A stretch of DNA of 41,616 bases from an uncultured bacterium. GTDB lineage: Bacteria; Cyanobacteriota; Vampirovibrionia; Gastranaerophilales; Gastranaerophilaceae. This document shows, piece after piece, positions 1 through 7,368 of this stretch (within the stretch, counting starts at the first letter, position 1; each line of letters begins with the position of its first letter). Below the pieces are notes generated by a model. The model worked only from the letters and a program-made list of their open reading frames with translations, had not been told where the DNA came from and ran no database searches. The stretch is from positions 1-41,616 of the forward strand of contig CASGEP010000025.1 in the NCBI GenBank assembly GCA_949300515.1, read 5' to 3'. Both the position numbers and the translations under genes were made by a program.

Positions 1-1251
1 AGAATACACACCACCATCTCCTCCGTTACCTATTGTTATCTCAAACCTGTCACCCGGAGCAACGTTTATCTCCTGTTCCATAACAGCACCCGATGCACCG
101 CCTGAACCGTTGTATGTGACAAATCTGTTTAAAGTTCTTGCGCATCTTACGGCTCCTGTAGTTGTAGAATTTGATATCCTTACTGCGCCACCAGGCAAAG
201 TGCTGCCATAATCAACATTTGCAAGAAAGTCAACAGCTTGTGACCATAGTGCACTTGTTTCTCCCAACAACATATTTGTGAAACAATAGCCGTTTGAGTC
301 TGCATCAAGACAGGTCATAACTGCCGATATACATGGTGCTGCTCCAATATGTTGTGCATATATTGAACCTCCTGCTGAATTTGGTTCATTATGTGTACAT
401 AGGTTTAAGCCGTTCGCACCTGCTTTATACCCCCAATCCATTGCATATTGTTTTATTTTATCTAATTCTTCTTTTTTAAGTAATCTGTAGTAACTGTTTT
501 CTTTTTCCCATTCTTCGGTGTGCGGTGTTTTGTACCACGTGCATATGGTTGTTGCAGCAGTTGCATTGCATACGGGTCTGTTACACCCGCTTCTAGCGCC
601 ATTTGTTGATTCATCGCAGCCTGACCATGCTGCCTTGCTAAGACCATACCAACAACATGGTCTTGCAGAAGGGTTGCAACTTTGTGATTTTGGTTGTGTC
701 ATATCTAATTTATATCCATTTTTTTGTGCTGGAATATCCTCAAATGACATTTCCCTGTTTGTTATACAGATATCACGATCATCTGAACCGCCTCTTATGG
801 CCAAAAACTCGTCACTCAAGCATTTGTTGTTATATAATGTAGTAGTGCAGTTTGTAGTTGGCATAATTTCCGGTTGCGCCTTTCCGCTTCCTGCGCCTCC
901 TCCGCCGCCTGAGCCTGTTATTTTAAGAGTTACTTTATTTACACCGTTTGGAATTGTAAAAGTGTTATCATTTGTGAAAGTTTGTATCTTTTCATCTGTT
1001 TCGCTTGCGCCCGCGCCCCCGCCGCCGCCGCCCGAGCCTTGAATATAGAGGGTGTTAATTCCTGTCGGTATGAAAAATGTGTACAGACCGGGGTTTGTAT
1101 ATATTTCAAGACCTTTCTTTTGGTCAACCGTGACCGCAAGATTGTCTTTAGATCGCTTTGTAATTACAGGCGCCAGAATTACAAGCATTGTTGCAATTAT
1201 TAAGACACTTACCAATAATTCTGCCAAAGTAAAAGCTTTTTTAATTTTCAT
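1..1251 (-). CDS. Type IV prepilin-like protein with Gly-rich repeats (C-terminus beyond window)
   Basis: The frame is open from the ATG at 1249-1251 to the window edge, giving 417 codons with no stop, so the C-terminus is missing. The N-terminus is a prepilin leader: a short Lys-rich stretch, cleavage site KKA^FTLAE with Glu at mature position 5, then a hydrophobic helix to about residue 31. Such proteins are cut by PilD-type peptidase and assembled by type IV pilus or type II secretion machinery. Two similar units follow (about residues 57-82 and 97-123), each with an F-x-IP-x-G-[IV]-N core running into GSGGGGG; this resembles the Gly-rich domains seen in many surface and tail proteins. The middle (about 130-260) is rich in Cys, suggesting disulfides. 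GAGGAA lies just upstream of the ATG. Surface display is inferred; the exact pseudopilin role is unknown. Confidence 0.8.
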   Translation of the reverse strand, partial: MKIKKAFTLAELLVSVLIIATMLVILAPVITKRSKDNLAVTVDQKKGLEIYTNPGLYTFFIPTGINTLYIQGSGGGGGGAGASETDEKIQTFTNDNTFTIPNGVNKVTLKITGSGGGGGAGSGKAQPEIMPTTNCTTTLYNNKCLSDEFLAIRGGSDDRDICITNREMSFEDIPAQKNGYKLDMTQPKSQSCNPSARPCCWYGLSKAAWSGCDESTNGARSGCNRPVCNATAATTICTWYKTPHTEEWEKENSYYRLLKKEELDKIKQYAMDWGYKAGANGLNLCTHNEPNSAGGSIYAQHIGAAPCISAVMTCLDADSNGYCFTNMLLGETSALWSQAVDFLANVDYGSTLPGGAVRISNSTTTGAVRCARTLNRFVTYNGSGGASGAVMEQEINVAPGDRFEITIGNGGDGGVYS

Positions 1252-1479
1252 GTTTTTTTCCTCATGCGTTTATTTTTCATGTAAGATAAATTTGGGAAAG
1301 CCTTGCCAATACTGGACGGTTTCCAAATTGCACTTTTTTAAAAATTAACTTTTATAAATTAACCATGTGGATTATAGAACATGTTTGTTACTTTTGCAAA
1401 TATTTTGTAGTACATTTACGGTTTAAAAAGGATTGCCCGCACTCTATGCTGTAATTGGGGCAACAAGGGGTATTCAAAA

Positions 1480-1803
1480 ATGATAGCCGAGGACAAAAAA
1501 TTTATTGGTCAAAAAATTAAATTACAGAGAAAGCGCATGAACTTAACACAATTTGAGCTTGCAGAAAAAGTCGGAATCCACGAAAAACAGCTGTCAAGAA
1601 TAGAGGCAGGGCTGCATTATCCGTCTTTAGAAAACTTCATAAAAATTTTACGCACGCTTAACATAAGTCTTTCGGATTTTGAGGAAGGAAAGAAGATAAA
1701 CCCCATTAAAGACGACATTAACCAGATTTTAGACGAGTCGGACAATCGAGAATTAAAAATTTACAGAGATGTTATAAAAAGTATAAGAAAAAATTTGTAT
1801 TAA
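1480..1803 (+). CDS. Small XRE-family helix-turn-helix regulator
   Basis: A 107-residue protein with a Cro/C1-type helix-turn-helix over about residues 8-62 (IGQKIKLQRKRMNLTQFELA, then a second helix around EKQLSRIEAG and the typical Y-P-S-L-E-N-F-I-K-I-L end). The remaining 40 residues are charged and may mediate dimerisation or partner binding. Such proteins bind operator DNA, often their own. AAGGGG sits nine bases before the ATG. The gene diverges from the prepilin gene, sharing a 228-base intergenic region, and its stop overlaps the stop of the convergent protease gene by four bases. A role in controlling the prepilin gene is only a guess from position. No toxin or phage partner is visible nearby. 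Confidence 0.85.
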   Translation: MIAEDKKFIGQKIKLQRKRMNLTQFELAEKVGIHEKQLSRIEAGLHYPSLENFIKILRTLNISLSDFEEGKKINPIKDDINQILDESDNRELKIYRDVIKSIRKNLY

Positions 1804-2498
1804 CGAAATTTCCCCGTTGTTTTTGCAAGAGTAATAAATTCTTTAGCGTAGTTTACAGGCACAGCAAAACCAATTCCGATATTTGAGCGGTTATTATCAG
1901 GATTATAGATTGATTGATTAATCCCGATTACTTCGCCGTCAAGATTTAAAAGCGGTCCGCCCGAGCAGCCCGGGTTAATTGCGGCATCTGTCTGCAGTTT
2001 TTTTCTGTCATAGTCAATTCGCGAGATTATGCCCGTTGTGAGTGTTCCTCTAAAACCGAAGGGGTTTCCTATCGCAAGGACTCTCTGACCCACTTTAACC
2101 GTTTCCGAATCGCCGAGGCGTATTGTGGGGAGTTTTTCTTTCGGGGTAATTTTTATAAGCGCAAGATCGTTTTTATCTTTTAAAACGGCAAAAACGGTAG
2201 CCTTGTAGGTTTTGCCGCTCTGGGTAGTGACTTCTATGTTTTTAGATTGGTTAATAACATGGGAGCTTGTAAGGATAACGCCCGACGGGTCGATAATACA
2301 GCCCGTGCCTGATGAGATACCCTGTTCCAAATCGGCATCAATTGCGACTATTGAGGGTGTAATCCTTTCATAAACGCTGATACTTGCGCTTTCTACCTCT
2401 GAGCGGGCAGTGTTTGAAGCAAGGCAGGGAATGTTAACATTACTTAATAAAACAAAAAAAACAGGCAATAAAATTGCAGAAAAAGTTTTTTTAAACAT
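1800..2498 (-). CDS. HtrA/DegP-type trypsin-like serine protease without PDZ domain
   Basis: A 232-residue S1C-family protease. Residues 1-27 form a signal peptide (MFKK, a hydrophobic core, then CLAS), so the enzyme should act outside the cytoplasm. The triad is visible: His80 in TSSHV, Asp111 in KNDLALI, Ser179 in NPGCSGGPLL. HtrA enzymes usually have GNSGGP at the nucleophile; here Asn is replaced by Cys. The protein stops soon after the GIGFAVPV segment, so the one or two PDZ domains of DegP/DegS/DegQ are absent. Such enzymes degrade or process misfolded envelope proteins. The gene is monocistronic as far as can be seen, with the regulator gene convergent and DUF561 divergent upstream. 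Confidence 0.88.
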   Translation of the reverse strand: MFKKTFSAILLPVFFVLLSNVNIPCLASNTARSEVESASISVYERITPSIVAIDADLEQGISSGTGCIIDPSGVILTSSHVINQSKNIEVTTQSGKTYKATVFAVLKDKNDLALIKITPKEKLPTIRLGDSETVKVGQRVLAIGNPFGFRGTLTTGIISRIDYDRKKLQTDAAINPGCSGGPLLNLDGEVIGINQSIYNPDNNRSNIGIGFAVPVNYAKEFITLAKTTGKFR

Positions 2499-2564
2499 GT
2501 ATAGACCACTCCGTTATCATATAGGGGATAATAGAGAATATACAGCGGGAAGTTCATTTACACA

Positions 2565-2594
2565 TTGCCCAACTTGACATAGTTGTGGTACAAT
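2565..2594 (+). promoter_or_regulatory. Candidate sigma70 promoter for the DUF561 gene
   Basis: An extended -10, TGGTACAAT (hexamer 2589-2594, TG at 2586-2587), lies 18 bases after a weak -35 TTGCCC (2565-2570). Transcription would start near 2601, leaving a leader of about 20 bases that contains the AGGAAAGGAAG ribosome site at 2608-2618. A perfect TTGACA at 2574-2579 is also present but is spaced too closely to this -10. By eye only. Confidence 0.45.
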
Positions 2595-2622
2595 TCTTGT
2601 AAATTTTAGGAAAGGAAGAAAC

Positions 2623-3411
2623 ATGAGAAGTATTGAAGTTTTCAAAAGACATTTGAGAGAGAAAAGAGCAATTAAGATTATTTCAGGAATTGATAACTAT
2701 AATCTCGAAAATGTAAAAAAAGTTGTAAGTGCGGCTCAAATGGGTCTTGCAAGCGCGGTTGACGTTGCCTGCGACAAAGCGGTTTTTGACGTTGCGGTAA
2801 AAAACACCAATTTACCGATATTTGTTTCGTCAATTCACCCCTTTAAACTTGCCCAAGCGGTAAAATGGGGCGCTGACGCGGTAGAAATCGGCAACTTTGA
2901 CGCATTGTATGCCAAAGGCGAAAGCTTTAGCACGGATGTTGTTTATGAAATTACACTTGAAACAATGAGCCTGCTTGAAGGCAAAAATACGTTTGTTTGC
3001 GTAACGGTTCCCGGAAACGTTGACATCAAAGACCAGATTGAACTTGCTAAAAAACTTGAATTACTCGGTGTAGACTTAATTCAAACGGAAGGCATGAAAC
3101 CGCAGGGCGTTAAGAACGTCGGTGCAAAAGCGCTCCTTGAAACGGCACAAGCAACAATCGGCAACACTCTTGAATTATCACGCCATGTTTCAATTCCGAT
3201 TATGAGCGCATCAGGCATTAGCGCGCAAACAACACCTCTTGCTTTTGCAGCAGGCGCAAGCGCTGTGGGCGTAGGTTCCGCGGTAAATAAACTTGACACT
3301 CAAATTGAAATGGTTGCAACGGTAAGAAACATAGTTGCTTCCGTATCTCAAAGGAACTCGCTCAACAGAGAATATGCAAGAAACTACAAAGAACTTGGAA
3401 TGTTGAAATAA
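2623..3411 (+). CDS. DUF561 / Ycf23-family TIM-barrel-like protein
   Basis: A 262-residue protein matching what I know of the DUF561 family (plastid ycf23): N-terminal KRHLREKRAIKIISGIDN, then V-D-V-A, and a barrel-like alternation of strands and helices with Gly-rich phosphate-site-like segments (SASGIS about residue 192, AAGASAVGVGSAV about 206-218). The family is typical of cyanobacteria, red-algal plastids and plants; its biochemical role is not established to my knowledge. The fold suggests a small-molecule enzyme of the phosphate-binding barrel type. The start is supported by AGGAAAGGAAG nine or so bases upstream. It stands alone between a promoter and a strong terminator. Its presence is the best single lineage clue in the window. 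Confidence 0.82.
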   Translation: MRSIEVFKRHLREKRAIKIISGIDNYNLENVKKVVSAAQMGLASAVDVACDKAVFDVAVKNTNLPIFVSSIHPFKLAQAVKWGADAVEIGNFDALYAKGESFSTDVVYEITLETMSLLEGKNTFVCVTVPGNVDIKDQIELAKKLELLGVDLIQTEGMKPQGVKNVGAKALLETAQATIGNTLELSRHVSIPIMSASGISAQTTPLAFAAGASAVGVGSAVNKLDTQIEMVATVRNIVASVSQRNSLNREYARNYKELGMLK

Positions 3412-3429
3412 CAAGTTTTGCACATATTT

Positions 3430-3467
3430 ATACGCCCCGTCGAATATACACCCGGGGCGTATTTTTT
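3430..3467 (+). terminator. Rho-independent terminator after DUF561
   Basis: Ten-base-pair stem ATACGCCCCG (3430-3439) with CGGGGCGTAT (3453-3462), a 13-base loop, then a run of six T. It closes the DUF561 gene and, because A-rich sequence flanks the left side only weakly, mainly works on the plus strand; it may also help the convergent gene that ends at 3481. Confidence 0.9.
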
Positions 3468-3480
3468 ATTAAAATTAAAA

Positions 3481-5046
3481 TTATTCGCGTCTGTGTGTTA
3501 TGTTGTCAATAATTCCTTTGATTTCCGAGTTTAAATAGTTGGGACAGCTGTTCCATATAAGGGTTTGTTGTATTGTATCGTCGGGGGACAAGGCTCTGCA
3601 TTCGCCTTTCAGGACATCGACCGTTCCATCGGGCACCGAGCAAAAATTTCCGCAGGTCTGGCAGATTTTAAGGGTAAGACCTTTTGATTTGAGTTTGTTT
3701 ACCATATCACTCATCGCATCGTACATTCTGATGAAGGAATCCGAGGTTATGTGCCTGTTGTTGTGTTCAAAGACAACTTTTCGCATTCCATCCTCAGAAA
3801 CAAGCAAAAGTTTACACAGCTCGTCTTTTTTGCCGTCAAAAACAACAGCGTTAATCGCCGCGGAGTTGACGTTTTCGTCCTCATGGTTTTTGTTTTCAAT
3901 CCATATCAGAGAAATTTGCCGCATAAATATTTTTGCTCTCTGCCAGAAAATGCAGGCGGGGTAGAGCGACAGGTAGAATATCTCCTTAAGGGATAATCTT
4001 GCCGCAAATGCGCCGAGGATAAAATTAAAAATAAGAAGGGCACCGAGGTGCAGGGCAAATTTGAACTCTAACGGGGTAAAGTAGCGCAGTATACACAGCA
4101 GCAAAACAATGTAGGAGATAATGACACCGAGGGTGTCGGGCTTTAGGACAAAGAAAACAAATTCTTTAAAGTTCCAGGGTTTTGCAAACATTCTGGGAAA
4201 ATAGTATTTAAACATGACTATCCGCTGTGCCGCAGTTGCACAGGAGGCATCGTAATTATCCACATCGACGGAAGTTTTTAAAAACGGGGAAAAAATCGGA
4301 CGGATAGCATTTGAGGCAAGGAAAAGGGAAAATTTCATCTCGCTGTTTTTTGTTTCAAAACAGACTCTGCCTGTTTTTTCAAGAACGTCCGAACTTATTA
4401 CACAGTTTTGGCTGTCGATTATAACGGGCATATCAAACATTGCCCTTACGATGTTTTGAACTTTGTTCTGGTATTTCAGATAAGCGCGCAGGACACGGCA
4501 TTTGAGCTGTTTTAAAAAATCGTCCTCGCGGCAGGACACACTGAGTGAGCCGCTTAAAACACAGGAAGAATAAACCGTTTTATTTACATATGAAAGATAG
4601 TTTTCATCTACCATTCTGTCTGCGCCCAAAAATGCAAATGTGCTGAATTTGTTTTCGGCGACTAGCTTTTGAACTATCAAAGACAGGGATTTGTCTTTTG
4701 AAAAGTACTCGGGGTTTTCTATTATGTGGATTTGCGCGCCGTAGGCAAACTCGGGGATTGAGAAGTTTTCTTTATCTTTTTTAAAAACTACGTGGACTTC
4801 GTAGTTTTGTTTTTGGAAGGTTTGATTATCAAGGGTTTTTAAGAGTTCGTAAAGTCTTTTGCTTCCGGTATCCGCCCAGATTATTACACAGATGTTGTTT
4901 AATACGTCGGTCGAATCAAGCAGCGCTTTTGTATCCGAGAGAAACTCGCGCGCGCCGAAAGCTTTTAAATTAAGCGTAAGTGTGTATATCGAATAAGTTA
5001 GTATGTAGACAAATAATGAAAATAAAATGAAATTTATTATTAACAT
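3481..5046 (-). CDS. Membrane-anchored GT2-like glycosyltransferase with Cys-rich tail
   Basis: A 521-residue protein. One transmembrane helix at the N-terminus (about 1-25) precedes a cytoplasmic domain that looks like family 2 glycosyltransferases: a strand ICVIIWADTG, a partner-strand EVHVVF, and FLGADRMVDENYL, where GAD could be the DxD-like metal/nucleotide site. Two or three more hydrophobic helices follow (about 300-385), as in cellulose-synthase-like transferases. The last 130 residues form a separate domain with a Cys cluster, CQTCGNFC, plus two later Cys. The classical QxxRW motif is not evident. It may make a polysaccharide or modify the envelope; the acceptor cannot be read. There is no Shine-Dalgarno; a TATAAA at 5055-5060 suggests a nearly leaderless transcript. 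Confidence 0.6.
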   Translation of the reverse strand: MLIINFILFSLFVYILTYSIYTLTLNLKAFGAREFLSDTKALLDSTDVLNNICVIIWADTGSKRLYELLKTLDNQTFQKQNYEVHVVFKKDKENFSIPEFAYGAQIHIIENPEYFSKDKSLSLIVQKLVAENKFSTFAFLGADRMVDENYLSYVNKTVYSSCVLSGSLSVSCREDDFLKQLKCRVLRAYLKYQNKVQNIVRAMFDMPVIIDSQNCVISSDVLEKTGRVCFETKNSEMKFSLFLASNAIRPIFSPFLKTSVDVDNYDASCATAAQRIVMFKYYFPRMFAKPWNFKEFVFFVLKPDTLGVIISYIVLLLCILRYFTPLEFKFALHLGALLIFNFILGAFAARLSLKEIFYLSLYPACIFWQRAKIFMRQISLIWIENKNHEDENVNSAAINAVVFDGKKDELCKLLLVSEDGMRKVVFEHNNRHITSDSFIRMYDAMSDMVNKLKSKGLTLKICQTCGNFCSVPDGTVDVLKGECRALSPDDTIQQTLIWNSCPNYLNSEIKGIIDNITHRRE

Positions 5047-5142
5047 TGCTACATTTTATATAAAAATATTATAAAAATCTAGCTTTTTTTACAATATTTT
5101 GCGATAATTAACAGGTACATAAAATAATTTTGGAGGAACAAA

Positions 5143-6063
5143 ATGAGCCAAGAGTTTTACTACATGGACGGCAAGTATGTACCATCAGACGAAGCAATGA
5201 TTCCTGTCAGAACCCACGCTTTTTTATATGGCACATCAGTTTTTGAAGGTATCAGAGGATACTACAACGAACAGGAAGATCAGGTTTATGCTTTTCGTAT
5301 GAAAGAGCATTTTCAAAGACTTTTAAACAGCTGCAAAATTATGCATATGGACCCTAAGCACACGCTTGAAGAGTATATGCAAATTACAAAAGATTTATTA
5401 AAGAGAAACAACTATCACGAGGACTGCTACATCAGACCCGAAGTGTACAAAAGCGCACTTAAAATCGGTCCCACGCTTATCGATAACACAGATTCCGTGT
5501 TAATTTTCACAATCAAACTCGGCAATTACTTTGGCGAAGAAAAAATGCTGAAAGTCTGCATTTCAAACTGGAACAGGCTTGAGGACAACACTATTCCGCC
5601 GCGTGCAAAAGTATCCGGAGCTTATGCAAACACAGCCCTTATGATAACAGATGCCAAACTTGCAGGCTTTGATGAGTGTATCTCGCTTTCTGCCTCAGGC
5701 CATGTTGCAGAAGGCTCCGCTATGAATTTCTTTATTGTTGAAGGTGACACTCTTGTTACAACGCAAACCACAAGCAACATTCTGGTAGGCGTTACAAGAA
5801 ATACAATTCTTGAAATAGCAAAAGAAGAGCTTGGTTTAAAAGTATGTGAAAGAGAAATCGACAGAACGGAACTCTATACGGCAGATGAAGCTTTCTTCTG
5901 CGGAACGGGCGCTCAAATCGCACCAATCGGCTCGATTGACAACCGTATCATAGGAAACGGCAAAACAGGCGAAAAGACCGCGGCTATTGCTAATCTGTAC
6001 TACGATATCGTACGCGGCAAAGTTGAAAAATACAAAAAATGGTGCACGCCCGTTTATGAATAA
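5143..6063 (+). CDS. ilvE: Branched-chain amino acid aminotransferase
   Basis: A 306-residue fold-type IV PLP aminotransferase of normal family length. It exchanges amino groups between Glu and the keto acids of Leu, Ile and Val in the cytoplasm. Visible family features: the N-terminal D-G-x-x-V-P-x-x-x-A segment, HAFLYGTSVFEGIRGY (about 24-39), the PLP-Lys region RAKVSGAYANTALM (about 160-175), EGSAMNFF, and C-terminal DEAFFCGTGAQIAPI. The ATG is preceded by GGAGGAA with good spacing. The stop overlaps the start of the mlaE gene by eight bases, so the two are probably translationally coupled despite unrelated functions. D-amino-acid aminotransferase and aminodeoxychorismate lyase share the fold, but length and motifs favour IlvE. 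Confidence 0.92.
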   Translation: MSQEFYYMDGKYVPSDEAMIPVRTHAFLYGTSVFEGIRGYYNEQEDQVYAFRMKEHFQRLLNSCKIMHMDPKHTLEEYMQITKDLLKRNNYHEDCYIRPEVYKSALKIGPTLIDNTDSVLIFTIKLGNYFGEEKMLKVCISNWNRLEDNTIPPRAKVSGAYANTALMITDAKLAGFDECISLSASGHVAEGSAMNFFIVEGDTLVTTQTTSNILVGVTRNTILEIAKEELGLKVCEREIDRTELYTADEAFFCGTGAQIAPIGSIDNRIIGNGKTGEKTAAIANLYYDIVRGKVEKYKKWCTPVYE

Positions 6064-6808
6064 TTTAGGTATAAATTTTTTAGGGCAGTGTGTCCAAAAT
6101 TTTATAAGTGCTATGAAATACACTTTTGGAGGCAATGTAGCCCTCAGAAGTGTAATTTCGCAAGCAGCGCAAATAGGTTTTGATTCGCTTGGCATATCGC
6201 TTATGATAGTTTTTATCGCAGCTTCGGTTATTGCGCTTCAAGTGTCAAACCAATTTTTAATGTCAGGCGCAGACAGCTACATCGGCGGCTTTCTTGCTAT
6301 CGCGCTCATAAGGGAAATTGCTCCCGGCTTTGCCGCCCTTGCAATAGGGGCACGCGCAGGCACGGCAATAACCGCGCAAATAGCCAATATGAAAGTAACA
6401 TCACAGGTTGATGCCATGAAGGTATTGCACGTTGACCCCATCGGCTACTACTTTGCCCCGAGAATTATTGCGGGAGCGCTGAGCGTTACCTGTGTTGTTG
6501 TTCTTGCGGAATTTATAGGTATTTTGGGCGGAATGATTGTCGCATACTTTTCCGTCGGGCTGCACCCGAACCGCTATTTTAACTCCGTCTGGCTTATGCT
6601 TAATACAAAAGATATTTACGTAAGCCTTCTGAAAGGTTTTTTGTTCGGTGCAATAATTTCAACAGTATGTGCAACAGTCGGCTACAACACCACGGGAGGC
6701 GCCAAAAACGTCGGCGAATCCACCACAAAATCGGCTATACTTTGCACAATTTACCTTCTTTTTGCGGATTTATTGATAGGCTTCCTTTTCTACACCAGCA
6801 ATCATTAG
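6056..6808 (+). CDS. mlaE: MlaE-family ABC transporter permease
   Basis: A 250-residue membrane protein of the MlaE/TGD1 permease family (PF02405), which moves phospholipids between the inner membrane and the outer envelope together with an ATPase (MlaF) and an MCE-domain protein (MlaD). About five hydrophobic helices are seen, with the family core ALIREIAPGFAALAIGARAG, then IANMKVTSQVDAMKVLHVDP and the C-terminal GYNTTGGAKNVG. I chose the ATG at 6056, which overlaps the ilvE stop, because family members begin shortly before this region; the frame stays open upstream inside ilvE, and ATG 6113 is an alternative. No mlaF or mlaD lies nearby, so the partners must be elsewhere. Confidence 0.88.
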   Translation: MNNLGINFLGQCVQNFISAMKYTFGGNVALRSVISQAAQIGFDSLGISLMIVFIAASVIALQVSNQFLMSGADSYIGGFLAIALIREIAPGFAALAIGARAGTAITAQIANMKVTSQVDAMKVLHVDPIGYYFAPRIIAGALSVTCVVVLAEFIGILGGMIVAYFSVGLHPNRYFNSVWLMLNTKDIYVSLLKGFLFGAIISTVCATVGYNTTGGAKNVGESTTKSAILCTIYLLFADLLIGFLFYTSNH

Positions 6809-6834
6809 TTTGATGTATTTTTTTCCGCTCCCGC

Positions 6835-6862
6835 TAAATCTTTTCCATATTTTGGACGATGA
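6835..6862 (+). promoter_or_regulatory. Weak candidate flagellar (sigma28-like) promoter
   Basis: TAAA at 6835-6838 is followed after 16 bases by GACGATGA at 6855-6862, six of eight matches to the FliA-type -10 GCCGATAA, whose usual spacing from TAAA is 15. It sits about 60 bases before the flagellar block that starts with fliJ. The spacing is one base off and the match is imperfect, so this is a suggestion only. Confidence 0.25.
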
Positions 6863-6921
6863 ACCATAACCCCCGATGGAGTATCCTTTTAGTATCAAAC
6901 TTGGTATAAGAGGAAAAAATT

Positions 6922-7368
6922 TTGAGGAGGTTTACGTTTAAGCTGCAGAGCATCCTTAACATAAGGGAGAGAAAACTTGAGGATGAGAGGCACAGACTTG
7001 CCGAAATTATTGCAAAACTTGAGGAGCAAAAAGACATTTTGCTTGAGATGAACAAAAAAAAGGAGAGTCTGGAAAAAGAGTTAAACAACGCGCTTGACAA
7101 TCAGGTTCTTGATATTCAGTTTACAATAAGCGCCAAAAACTACCTGAAGCAAATGTCTGATGATATTAAAATGCAGTTTGAAATAATTAAAAGAACGCAA
7201 AACGAACTGAACGAACAAAAAAACGTGGTTGCAGCAGCGTACAAAGAGGTAAAAATTCTCGAAAAACTAAAAGAAAAACAGTATAAAAACTTTATGTTTG
7301 AATACGAACAAAATCAAATCAAAGAAATGGACGATATAACAAGCGCAAGACAAAAGAAAGTTGTATAA
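6922..7368 (+). CDS. fliJ: Flagellar export chaperone/stalk protein FliJ
   Basis: A 148-residue, almost wholly helical coiled-coil protein with the FliJ hallmark N-terminus FTFKLQSILNIRERKLEDE and the conserved C-terminal EVKILEKLKEKQYKNF. FliJ is the cytoplasmic coiled-coil stalk of the flagellar type III export ATPase FliI and escorts rod/hook-type substrates. The start is a TTG: a stop lies 15 bases upstream in frame and the next ATG would remove the conserved end. AAGAGGAA precedes the TTG at good spacing. The stop abuts the ATG of fliK with no gap, so the genes are coupled. FliI and FliH are not in the window. Confidence 0.85.
   Translation: MRRFTFKLQSILNIRERKLEDERHRLAEIIAKLEEQKDILLEMNKKKESLEKELNNALDNQVLDIQFTISAKNYLKQMSDDIKMQFEIIKRTQNELNEQKNVVAAAYKEVKILEKLKEKQYKNFMFEYEQNQIKEMDDITSARQKKVV

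Noticed and set aside
518-1042. Plus-strand open frame of 174 codons opposite the prepilin gene
   Set aside because: Pro-rich mirror of the Gly-codon runs of the minus-strand prepilin; no ribosome site or family features.
3211-3423. Minus-strand frames opposite the DUF561 gene
   Set aside because: Shadows of the coding strand; no ribosome sites and a strong terminator on the other strand explains the local structure.
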